Source: Acidimicrobiaceae bacterium (lineage in GTDB: Bacteria > Actinomycetota > Acidimicrobiia > Acidimicrobiales > RAAP-2). Taken from it: a DNA stretch of 40,020 bases. Of the stretch, positions 31,730-39,388 are shown piece after piece. Under the pieces are notes generated by a model that saw only the letters and a program-made list of their open reading frames with translations, did no database searches and was not told the origin of the DNA. The stretch spans positions 1 through 40,020 of the forward strand of contig PMLV01000242.1 of NCBI GenBank assembly GCA_003160635.1, in the 5' to 3' direction. How positions within the stretch are numbered: the first letter of the stretch is position 1; each line of letters begins with the position of its first letter. The position numbers were made by a program, and so were the translations under genes.

Positions 31730-33004
31730 ATGAGCAATGTGCCGTTCGAACCTGGCGGTCTCTCCGTCGGCATACGTCGAAACGCCGCGGCGATGATTAC
31801 CTCTGTCGATGACGAGATCTCTGACGTGCTCGGCTGGGCGCCCGACGAGATCATCGGTCGACCTTCCACGGATTTCGTCCACCCCGAAGACCAACCAAGC
31901 GCGGTGGCGGCATGGTTCGAGATGATTGCCGCGCCGGGCGAGGTGCGCACCTGGCAGGGCCGCTATCGCACGCGGGATGGGGCATGGCAGTGGGTCGAGT
32001 GCGTCAATGTCAACCGGCTGGCGGATCCGGACAACGCCGTCGTACTGACGACGATGAGACGAGTTGCCGTCGATCAGGTCAGCTTGGCAGAGGAGCTCCG
32101 GGCTCGTAAGCAGCTCTTGAGTCGGCTCTCCGACGCCATGCCAGTCGGCATGTTCCAGGTCGATACCGACCGCACGATCACCTTCACCAACGACAGGCTG
32201 CACATGATCCTCGGTCACTCGGCCTCTGCCACCATTGACGCTCAGTTCTCGATGGTCGACCAACGCGACCGCTCTCTTTTCGATTCGGCACTCACTGCCG
32301 CACTGGCCGACGGAGCGGTCGATGATATCGAGCTCCGCTTTTGGCGCTCGTCGGATGATGCAGCACAGGTGGAACACGTGTGCATGTTGAGCATGCGACC
32401 ATTGACCGATTCGGAAGGAGAAGTGACGGGGGCAGTTGGCTGCGTCAGCGATGTCACGGCACAAGTTGAACTTCGACGGCAACTCGAGATCAGGGCAAAT
32501 ACGGACGAGCTGACCTCATGCTTGAGCCGGGCCAAGATCCTCGAAACACTTGGAATTGCGCTGGAACGTCGCGATGACCGGCATGGGGGAACCGGAGTGA
32601 TCTTTGTCGATCTCTGCGGGTTCAAGGTCATTAACGACAGGTTTGGTCATGCCGCGGGCGACCGGGTGCTGACAGTGGCCGCCTCCCGATTGACTTCAGC
32701 AGTTCGCCCGTACGACCTGGTAGGTCGCTTTGGGGGCGACGAGTTTCTCGTCGTCTGCCCCCGCGTGGACACAGCGCTGATCGCCTTCGAGGTCGCACAG
32801 CGGATACACGGATCTCTCTCCGATCCAGTGAACGTCGCGTCGGTTGTGATAGCGCTGCGGGCCAGTGTTGGCGTGGCTTGGTCGGCCGATCTCATTGATG
32901 TCGACATGCTTGTAGCCCAAGCCGATCAGGCAATGTACGAGTCCAAACGCACTGGTTCATCCGCTGTGGTGTTGTTTGGCCAACATCCGTCCTCCCGAAG
33001 TTGA
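31730..33004 (+). CDS. PAS-PAS-GGDEF diguanylate cyclase
   Basis: A 424-residue soluble signalling enzyme making cyclic di-GMP. First PAS about residues 10-125 (DEISDVLGWAPDEIIGRPST, YRTRDGAWQWVECV), second PAS about 130-250 (GMFQVDTDRTITFTNDRLHM), GGDEF domain to the end. The metal-site FVDLCGFKVINDRFGHAAGD and the signature RFGGDEF are intact. The inhibitory I-site is present as RPYD five residues before GGDEF, so product feedback is expected. ATG 31730 follows AAGGAG. The next gene on the same strand is another diguanylate cyclase. No EAL or HD-GYP phosphodiesterase is in the window. Confidence 0.93.
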   Translation: MSNVPFEPGGLSVGIRRNAAAMITSVDDEISDVLGWAPDEIIGRPSTDFVHPEDQPSAVAAWFEMIAAPGEVRTWQGRYRTRDGAWQWVECVNVNRLADPDNAVVLTTMRRVAVDQVSLAEELRARKQLLSRLSDAMPVGMFQVDTDRTITFTNDRLHMILGHSASATIDAQFSMVDQRDRSLFDSALTAALADGAVDDIELRFWRSSDDAAQVEHVCMLSMRPLTDSEGEVTGAVGCVSDVTAQVELRRQLEIRANTDELTSCLSRAKILETLGIALERRDDRHGGTGVIFVDLCGFKVINDRFGHAAGDRVLTVAASRLTSAVRPYDLVGRFGGDEFLVVCPRVDTALIAFEVAQRIHGSLSDPVNVASVVIALRASVGVAWSADLIDVDMLVAQADQAMYESKRTGSSAVVLFGQHPSSRS

Positions 33005-33286
33005 CAGAGGGTCACACGGGTGGAGGACTTGCGATCGATCGCTGAATGGCGGACGGACAAGACCGGGGATCGAGCCCATTTCTCTGCCGCCATTTCCCTG
33101 ATCGTGACGGCCAAGCCGATCAAAGGGGCGCAACCGTTGGTCCCTAATGTGAGCGCCTAGTCGCTTAACCCCCAAACCTCAATTGAGCCGAATTGGGCGA
33201 GAATTGGGACGGCCTAGGCATTGGAGTGTTGTGTATCCCCCATTGTGTGAGGAATGCACTGGGGAACACCCGGCGAGGACGGCTAA
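33005..33286. other. Intergenic region between the two GGDEF genes
   Basis: No gene. Short inverted repeats around 33170-33205 (CCCAA with TTGGG, enclosing CAATTG) could form a stem after the first GGDEF gene, but without a U-tract. GAGGACGG precedes ATG 33287. Confidence 0.35.
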
Positions 33287-34672
33287 ATGGTGACCGAAGA
33301 AGAATGGGAAGAGGCCCAGAAGCGGCAACATCGCCTTCGATTTCTGAGCGGCGTAGCCGGAATGGTGATTCTCGGAGGGGTCAGCCTCCCGGCGATTGCC
33401 CTGGGTACGGCCATCACCGATGGAGGCATTGTCCGCTATCTGGTATCGGCAGGATTGCTCATCGGGTTCGTGTTTCCCAGCATGTTGGGGATGATTTTTG
33501 TTGCCAACAAACAGCAGGCTGACGCTGACGGCAAGGTACGGCAACTGAACCACGATCTCTCTGATGCCATCGTGACTGCGGACCGGGAAGCGGCGCAGCG
33601 CAAGGTTCAGGCACGACGCCAGCAGTTTGAGAGTCGCTTGGCGAATGCTCTGGACATGGCGGAGGGTGAACCTGAGGTCATCGACGTGATCGAACGCTCT
33701 CTGCAAGCGGTGATTCCCGACTCGCCGGCCGAACTCCTCTTGGCCGACAACAGCCACGCCCACCTCCTCCGGATGGCCAGCGTTTCTTCAACCGGAGAAC
33801 CGCCAGCCTGCGATGTTGACTCACCTGACCGCTGCCCGGCAGCACGACGGGCGCAGGTCCAGCGCTTCAGTGATAGCGACGACCTCGATGCATGCCCCAA
33901 GCTGCGCAACCGCGCGCAGGGTCGCTTGTCGGCCACATGCGTTCCCGTCTCGATCATGGGACGCACCGTAGGAGTGATCCATGCCACGGGTGCGCCACAA
34001 GAAGACATCGCGGATAATGCTGTGGAGGACCTGGAAACTCTGGCAAAACTGGCTGGTGCTCGAATCGGGTTGCTCCGCGTCATGGCAGAGACCCAACTTC
34101 AGGCAGCGACCGACAGCCTCACCGGATTGTTCAATCGACGCACGTTTGAAGAAAAGGTATCCGCCGTCCGCAGGGAAACGGACTGTTTCTCGGTGGCAAT
34201 GGTCGACCTCGACCATTTCAAGATCCTCAACGACACCTATGGGCATGAGACCGGGGATCGCTCTCTGGTGCTCTTCGCTCAGATGTTGAAGGATTCGTTC
34301 CGTTTACAGGACCTCTGCTGCCGTTATGGCGGAGAGGAATTCGCGATCGCTTTCCCGTCCTGCACGGCTGTGCAGGCGCGAAACGCCCTCGACGCGTTTC
34401 GCTCTCGGCTAAGTGCCGCGATCACTGTCGCTGGCCTGCCGGCGTTTACTGTCAGTGCCGGCATCGTCGACTTCAAGATCCACGAGACCCTCCCCAACGC
34501 CCTCGCTCGGGCCGATGCCGCTCTGTACCAAGCAAAGCAGGGGGGACGCGACCAGGTGGTAGTCCACGACGGTGATGGCGATGCCATCTCCGAAGCCGAA
34601 ATCCAGTTCGAAGCCAACGAGGTAAGTCGAACGCTGGCAGCCGCCTCAGATGTTCGCCGCCAAATGCGCTAA
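33287..34672 (+). CDS. Membrane-anchored GAF-GGDEF diguanylate cyclase
   Basis: A 461-residue protein. Two hydrophobic helices (about 20-44 and 50-73) make an N-terminal hairpin, then a coiled stretch and a GAF domain (about 110-265). The GAF contains spaced cysteines (CDVDSPDRC, ACPKL, SATCVPV), a pattern seen in a subgroup of GAF-GGDEF proteins and possibly a metal or redox site. The GGDEF domain has MVDLDHFKILNDTYGHETGD and RYGGEEF, an active variant, with the I-site RLQD five residues earlier. It would make cyclic di-GMP at the membrane in response to an unknown signal. Same strand as the PAS-GGDEF gene, 282-base gap. Confidence 0.93.
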   Translation: MVTEEEWEEAQKRQHRLRFLSGVAGMVILGGVSLPAIALGTAITDGGIVRYLVSAGLLIGFVFPSMLGMIFVANKQQADADGKVRQLNHDLSDAIVTADREAAQRKVQARRQQFESRLANALDMAEGEPEVIDVIERSLQAVIPDSPAELLLADNSHAHLLRMASVSSTGEPPACDVDSPDRCPAARRAQVQRFSDSDDLDACPKLRNRAQGRLSATCVPVSIMGRTVGVIHATGAPQEDIADNAVEDLETLAKLAGARIGLLRVMAETQLQAATDSLTGLFNRRTFEEKVSAVRRETDCFSVAMVDLDHFKILNDTYGHETGDRSLVLFAQMLKDSFRLQDLCCRYGGEEFAIAFPSCTAVQARNALDAFRSRLSAAITVAGLPAFTVSAGIVDFKIHETLPNALARADAALYQAKQGGRDQVVVHDGDGDAISEAEIQFEANEVSRTLAAASDVRRQMR

Positions 34673-34938
34673 CCGACTTCTCACTTCATTTGGGAGGCGG
34701 AAAAGAGCGGGTGGATGGATTCGACACAACGCAAAAGACCAAGCGGGCGGTGTTGGCAACGGACACCGAATGTGGGTCGGCCAAAAAATAGAACCAGCGG
34801 GCTGTCGTCCACAGGGGCTGCGCGTAAAGATGGAAAGGGCGCCGTGTGCGCGCTCGCTCCTTGAACGGATTGCGGCCCGTCGACAAAGAGCGACACGCCG
34901 AACTGTGCGAGATGGAACGGGCCTTGCCGGGAAGGCCC

Positions 34939-35211
34939 CTAGGGCTTGAGCCTGAAGGCAGTCCCGAACGCCATCAATCCGACCTCGTGAGCGTGTGTCT
35001 GGCACCAGCCCTGAAACGCGGCAAGTGCGTCAGGCGACTCGGTGACCACTGCCTGGAGGAGGTCCATGATGGGCTCTCGGATCAGTTCGAGCGAAGCGTG
35101 ATTGGAAATGCCACCCACCAGCCTCAATGTGACGGGGCCAGAGATTATCCCAGTTGTGGGCCCTGCGCAACCAACCTTTTCCTCCAAGCCGCCCCTAATT
35201 CGCATCGACAC
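34939..35211 (-). CDS. Small hypothetical protein
   Basis: Ninety codons; the last 60 (from ISNHASLELIREPIMDLLQA onward, through AFQGWCQTHAHEVGLMAFGT) have GC-rich third positions and read as genuine protein. The N-terminal 30 are less convincing, and an internal GTG or ATG (near 35106 or 35068) may be the true start. No family recognised. Confidence 0.45.
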   Translation of the reverse strand: MSMRIRGGLEEKVGCAGPTTGIISGPVTLRLVGGISNHASLELIREPIMDLLQAVVTESPDALAAFQGWCQTHAHEVGLMAFGTAFRLKP

Positions 35212-35353
35212 GATGGGCTTGCTACCGACATACGATCCCAGCGGTCAGGTCCTCGCCACGAGTACCGACGGAGTGACCTCTCACCCTGTCTACGGACTCT
35301 ACCGTCGCGAAGCCTTGTGGATGCGTTTCGACGAACTTCGCGTTGGTCCTACA

Positions 35354-35683
35354 TCATGCAGGAATGGCGCGGTAGATGGTATGACCGACCCAGATGCCGG
35401 CGACCCTCCCGTCGACGATGGATTCGTAGAGATTCGACCCGCTGAAAACCGACTGCTCACTTGGATCGCTGCTCGATGTCACAACGTAGCTGGGGGCGCT
35501 ATTCGTCGCTGAATACGCTTCCGTGAGTGCAACGCTGGCCGAGGCTGATTGGGTGAGAACTCCGGGCTCCGGCAAAGTGTCGCAGGTCGCAAAGGCAAAT
35601 GAGAGGCAGTCCGATCGGAACACCCCGTAGGTTCGTGGAACCCGAAGATCAGGCTTTTCCCTTACGGTGTCTCTTTGCCACAT
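35354..35683 (-). CDS. Hypothetical protein, possibly partial
   Basis: About 109 codons from ATG 35683. The C-terminal half (SVALTEAYSATNSAPSYVVT, then NLYESIVDGRVAGIWVGHTI) has coding-like codon use and looks like a small beta-rich domain. It overlaps the end of the next upstream gene by about 35 bases and no good ribosome binding site is present, so the start is unsure. Unrecognised. It could be the remains of a longer protein. Confidence 0.38.
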   Translation of the reverse strand: MWQRDTVREKPDLRVPRTYGVFRSDCLSFAFATCDTLPEPGVLTQSASASVALTEAYSATNSAPSYVVTSSSDPSEQSVFSGSNLYESIVDGRVAGIWVGHTIYRAIPA

Positions 35684-36017
35684 GTTCAGCTTGATGCTTG
35701 GTTGGGTACGGGCCACGTAGGTTCCGCACCTTCTCTGACTGCAGTTCAATGGGGCCGTCGGTGTCTCCGCACTCCTCGCAAACGACTTCCCATTGGCGGT
35801 CGTCCTCGCTCGTGGACTGCCAATGCCCCGCGGGATTATTCTCCCAACCACCATGGAGTGGACGGGCATACGGGTAGTGACCGCCAAAAGGATGCGTATC
35901 CTCCCCGGAGTTGTTCGGCGGCGTCAACCACCACTTTGGATTTATTCCAGTCGAATCAATCAAACGAGGCAACACCTCCACTTTCGTCGATAAGCCGCCG
36001 GTTCTTCGAATCCGCAT
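35649..36017 (-). CDS. Small hypothetical protein with a CxxC pair
   Basis: A 122-residue protein, hydrophilic, with a Gly/Pro/Trp-rich first half (WWLTPPNNSGEDTHPFGGHY) and a basic C-terminal half: WEVVCEECGDTDGPIELQSE, then PYPTKHQAEHVAKRHRKGKA. A single CEEC pair and nearby histidines suggest a small metal-binding or nucleic-acid-binding fold, but this is a guess. No family recognised. Confidence 0.5.
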   Translation of the reverse strand: MRIRRTGGLSTKVEVLPRLIDSTGINPKWWLTPPNNSGEDTHPFGGHYPYARPLHGGWENNPAGHWQSTSEDDRQWEVVCEECGDTDGPIELQSEKVRNLRGPYPTKHQAEHVAKRHRKGKA

Positions 36018-36141
36018 GCTCTGCGCCTACCACGAAGGAATCCGCCTTTTCCCGTTTCAGCCAGAAGACGCCAAGACGCGATTTCGGGAGTCACATTCTG
36101 CTTTGATGCGATAGGCAGCCCCGCCGTGCCGGGTATTGCTC

Positions 36142-36657
36142 TTACGACACCGGTTGACGGGCCTTCACCATTAGCTCCCGGACGACATCGACGCCGGACC
36201 TGACGGTGTCGAGCTGGTCCGTAACCTCGTCGGCCAAATCGGCGACGCCACAGTTCCGGAGCATCTCGGGGAGATGGTCCGCGACACAGGCGAGTGAGAA
36301 TTCGATCGGATCGCCCACAGCCAGCTCATCGATGCGAACCACCACATTCGCACCAACCCGCTGCTCGATGTAGTGGTAGTGCGGCTCGTTCTCGAAGCAG
36401 TCGAAGCGCAAGTACTCAAGGCCGTCGGCCGTGCCGCAGACGTGAAGGGTGGCACCGTAATCATCAAACTGCATGTCCTTCTCGCTGCCGCCGTGGTAGG
36501 TGTCCTTGATGATCTCGTTCGTCAGCCTGCGGGACTCCACGACGAGTTGGACCGCCCCGGCGTCGACGGTAATGCAGTGGTCGGGGACCATTGGGATCGG
36601 CATCACTTCGAAGCGGTTACCGCGGCGGTAGGGGGACTCTTGCCGATCGATTGCCAT
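36142..36657 (-). CDS. Conserved-looking hypothetical protein
   Basis: A 171-residue soluble protein with an excellent ribosome binding site (AAAGGAG seven bases before the ATG). Sequence features are MPIPMVPDHCITVDAGAVQL, KDMQFDDYGATLHVCGTADG, an aromatic-histidine cluster FENEPHYHYIEQRVG, and a helical C terminus LADEVTDQLDTVRSGVDVVR. The HYHYI cluster could bind a metal. I do not recognise a characterised family. It is probably a real single gene. Confidence 0.7.
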   Translation of the reverse strand: MAIDRQESPYRRGNRFEVMPIPMVPDHCITVDAGAVQLVVESRRLTNEIIKDTYHGGSEKDMQFDDYGATLHVCGTADGLEYLRFDCFENEPHYHYIEQRVGANVVVRIDELAVGDPIEFSLACVADHLPEMLRNCGVADLADEVTDQLDTVRSGVDVVRELMVKARQPVS

Positions 36658-37101
36658 CTTTCAGCTCCTTTTCATGGCGCAAGCATCTGTTGTGTGTTGA
36701 GTTTCGCACAATTCTCCCCTCAGCGGCTCACGCCAGCGCGTCGAACGGGGGCCGGGTGCCAGAACAGGTCCGTCGCGTAGTAACTGCCGCCTTCGCTGCG
36801 TATCGGTAGGTAGGGCGACCAGGTGCTTCCGTAGACCCGACGGAGGGACTTCACTGGATATTCTGCCGCTTGGGTCGTCGAGAGCGCAGAATCAGAAGTT
36901 GCACCCTGACTAGTTTGAAATGACCCAGGCCGCGTCTGGCTGGTCATGGTGGTTCCGGCGACAACACGATCAATGAACCAACCCAGCCGGCTCAAGGCCC
37001 CATGTGATTGATTGAGCGGAAGTGTGCCAGCGTCACTACGCTTGAGATTCCGATCTGCTCGTGCGGGTGGAGATGTCACACGAAGGAGCGATGAGTCGAC
37101 C
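36658..37101. other. Gene-poor stretch with one doubtful minus-strand frame
   Basis: A minus-strand frame ending at 36720 has a plausible last 50 residues (YPVKSLRRVYGSTWSPYLPI, YYATDLFWHPAPVRRAG) but no convincing start or upstream half. It may be a small gene from about 36949 or a fragment. Nothing else is supported except the AAGGAG serving the gene at 37102. Confidence 0.3.
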
Positions 37102-37482
37102 ATGACCAACGAACATTGGAAGGAAGAACCCGAAGCTCGGGACTTTCCGTCGGCTGAGTCTTATCTCACCCTGCTCGTCGGACTCGCTGCTGCCAGGAAG
37201 TTGGCCAAGGCCTTGCGCAAGCAAAATGAACTGTCGCACTTCGCGGCCAAAGACATCCTGCGTGCCTCCGATTTGTCGTTGCTTCCCGCGCATGACTCCG
37301 AAGTGGCCTCCGATCTCGAAAAGGTTACGCGCGGAGAGAAGCTGTCACCGGTCCTTCTGATCGAGGGAGCCCCTTTGTGGGTCGCTGACGGATACCACAG
37401 AGTGTGCGTGAGCTATCACCTCAATGAGAAGACACCCGTGCCGTGTCGGATCGTGCCTCGTTCGACGTACCCTGGACGATGA
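37102..37482 (+). CDS. ParB-like (Srx/ParB-fold) domain protein
   Basis: A 126-residue protein. Its C-terminal half, VTRGEKLSPVLLIEGAPLWV followed by ADGYHRVCVSYHLNEKTPVP, has the ParB/sulfiredoxin-fold pattern with a DGYHR motif like the DGxHR box of ParB nuclease domains. There is no helix-turn-helix, so it is not a partition protein. The start is ATG 37102: AAGGAG sits at 37083-37088 in front of a four-codon upstream frame (ATG 37091, MSRP) whose stop overlaps the start as ATGA. Role unknown; convergent with the gene at 37516. Confidence 0.68.
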   Translation: MTNEHWKEEPEARDFPSAESYLTLLVGLAAARKLAKALRKQNELSHFAAKDILRASDLSLLPAHDSEVASDLEKVTRGEKLSPVLLIEGAPLWVADGYHRVCVSYHLNEKTPVPCRIVPRSTYPGR

Positions 37483-37515
37483 CCGTGAGGGCGCAGGGCC
37501 AGCTCTTACCAGCGG

Positions 37516-38088
37516 TCAGGTCACTACGATCGTTGCGGCGAGCGCCGTCCGATGGTCCTTCGACCACGGTGGTCCCAACGTTTCCCGTGGGCCACGAAGC
37601 ACCTCGTTCGCTCGCTCGCCCAGGATGCTTCTCGCTTCCTCCTCGACGTGCTTGGAATTGTAGGTATGAACGACCCAGCCGCGTTCGCGTCCGAGTTCGG
37701 CCAGCACTTGGCAATACATGACGGAGTCGGCCCGGCTCTCGTATGGCACACGGCGTTGAACGGCGATGTCCTCAGGGAAGTGGACTGGCCAGGCCCGCAG
37801 CGAGATCGTGTCGATCGGTCCAGGGAGCGCGGTCCCAAGTTCGTCAAGTGCGGCCGATGTCGCTCGAACCACCGACGCTCGGACGTTCGCAACCACCACC
37901 GCGAGAGCATTGTCGTCGAGAGGTTCCGCCGACCGGTGAAGCAGGTGCGGACCTCCCTCGTGGTGAATCGGCGCCGTCGGCACGCCGGGCTCGATCAACT
38001 CGATCCTCCGACGGTCTACGACGCTGAAGTCCGCCGAGGCCGTCACGGCCACGGCCCAGCCGTAGTGATGGGAGATGCCTAAACGCAT
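37516..38088 (-). CDS. Conserved-looking hypothetical protein
   Basis: A 190-residue protein beginning MRLGISHHYGWAVAVTASAD, with PTAPIHHEGGPHLLH and a C-terminal part rich in conserved-type motifs: YESRADSVMYCQVLAELGRE, WVVHTYNSKHVEEEA, and SKDHRTALAATIVVT. The alternating strand/helix layout with spread acidic residues is compatible with an RNase H-like or resolvase-like fold, which is speculation. Ends 33 bases from the convergent ParB-like gene. Confidence 0.65.
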   Translation of the reverse strand: MRLGISHHYGWAVAVTASADFSVVDRRRIELIEPGVPTAPIHHEGGPHLLHRSAEPLDDNALAVVVANVRASVVRATSAALDELGTALPGPIDTISLRAWPVHFPEDIAVQRRVPYESRADSVMYCQVLAELGRERGWVVHTYNSKHVEEEARSILGERANEVLRGPRETLGPPWSKDHRTALAATIVVT

Positions 38089-38321
38089 GGCACCAATCCT
38101 GCCACCGCGCCAATCTTGAATGCCGTTCGTCGCCCGTTTGGTGATGACGACGACCCTCCCCTTCCGGTCCGCCCGGTATCAGGCATCACGCACCCCGCAT
38201 GCCCGGTACGAGCGTCGCGCAGCTTTGCGCTCATTGGCGAGCGCGCCGCTGACGTGGTGAGCAACTGGCCAAAGGCGGCGGGACTCCGCCATGTTCGGTA
38301 GACCCGCTACCGTGGCCTGCT

Positions 38322-38598
38322 GTGAGCAGCCCGCAAGTGCCCGTCGGGGTCATGCACAAGCATCCAGGAGACCTTCACAAGGCGCTGACGGCCAACCCCA
38401 CGGCACTTGTGCCTGGAAGGACTTTGCTCCTCTGGACCGCAACGGTTCTTCACGTGGGTCGAGGGTGGCGAGCAGGAGATGACTCGAGCCCGCCGCATTC
38501 GCCGGACTCAGGAATGGCTGGAGGAAGCGCCGGGGCGTCATCGGAGCTGCCAACCTGGAGCGGGGGGCGCGACACCGAGGCCATGGCTCAGTCCGTAA
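38322..38598 (+). pseudogene. YdeI-like family pseudogene (two frameshifts)
   Basis: Three successive frames join into one sensible protein: from GTG 38322, MHKHPGDLHKALTANPTALV; then WKDFAPLDRNG one frame over; then FFTWVEGGEQEMTRARRIRR and TQEWLEEAPG. This is the C-terminal signature of YdeI/OmpD-associated small proteins (helical segment then E-x-x-TRARRI-x-x-T). Each shift needs one added base, near 38408 and near 38443. The protein would be about 90 residues. Real decay and sequence error are both possible. Confidence 0.6.
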
Positions 38599-38616
38599 AT
38601 ATGGGGGCTGACGACG

Positions 38617-39285
38617 ATGAGTGAGAGTGACAACACCGGGAGTTGGCGGGAAGTCCTCGATGACCTGGACCTCCTGCGAGCCGGTTCGCGGGCTATGGGT
38701 GGAGAAGAGCGCCTTCGTAAACATCACAACGCGGGGAAGCTCGACGCTCGGTCCAGGATCACTCATTTGCTCGATCCCGGGACATTCATGGAGATCGGGA
38801 CACTGGTGGGCGGGGCTGACGCCCCTGCCGATGCTGTCATCATTGGCTCGGGCACGATCGACGGTCGTCCGGTAATGGTCGCAGCCGAGGACTTCACCGT
38901 GCTGGCCGGGACTATCAGTTCTGCCGCCAACGCAAAACGGTACCGGGTTGCCGAACTGGCAGTGACTGACCGCGTCCCGCTCGTGATGATGCTCGAGGGG
39001 GCTGGATACCGGGCCGACGGCAAGGCGTACGGGAGATCACCCACCGATCTCCTCGCCCAGGCTCGATGTTCGGGGCGAGTACCGCTGGTCACCGCGGTGC
39101 TCGGCGCATCCGCTGGCCACGGCGCACTGGTGGCGCCGATGTCCGACTTCACGGTGATGAGCTCGCTGGCGTCAATCTTCACGGCTGGCCCTCCGGTCGT
39201 CCGAGAGTCCCTCGGCGAAGAGATCACCAAGGAGGACCTAGGAGCGTGGGTCAGAATCGGTCAAAGAGTCGGGACTGACGCCTGA
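38617..39285 (+). pseudogene. Acyl-CoA carboxylase carboxyltransferase (beta) subunit, truncated
   Basis: The 222 residues match the N-terminal half of biotin-dependent carboxyltransferase subunits (propionyl-, methylcrotonyl- or geranyl-CoA carboxylase type): GGEERLRKHHNAGKLDARSR, LLDPGTFMEIGTLVGG, VAAEDFTVLAGTISSAANAK, and the acyl-CoA site around FTAGPPVVRESLGEEITKED. The full subunit is about 510 residues; here similarity ends at LG and the frame stops after about 13 unrelated residues. The transposase gene begins (3' end) about 100 bases on, so insertion of the IS is the likely cause of the truncation. No biotin-carboxylase subunit is present. Confidence 0.85.
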
Positions 39286-39388
39286 GAACCACTGTTCGGG
39301 CTCTTCGCTCACCGATTGCGCGGAGAAAGCGATCGAGAGCTTGTTGCGAGAGAGTGCCATGCCTTCACGCGAGGCCGTTTGGGCCTTC

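Noticed and set aside
35102-35512. Plus-strand 136-residue hypothetical gene
   Set aside because: It overlaps two minus-strand frames with better codon use, has a weak start context and shows no family resemblance. It is not fully excluded.
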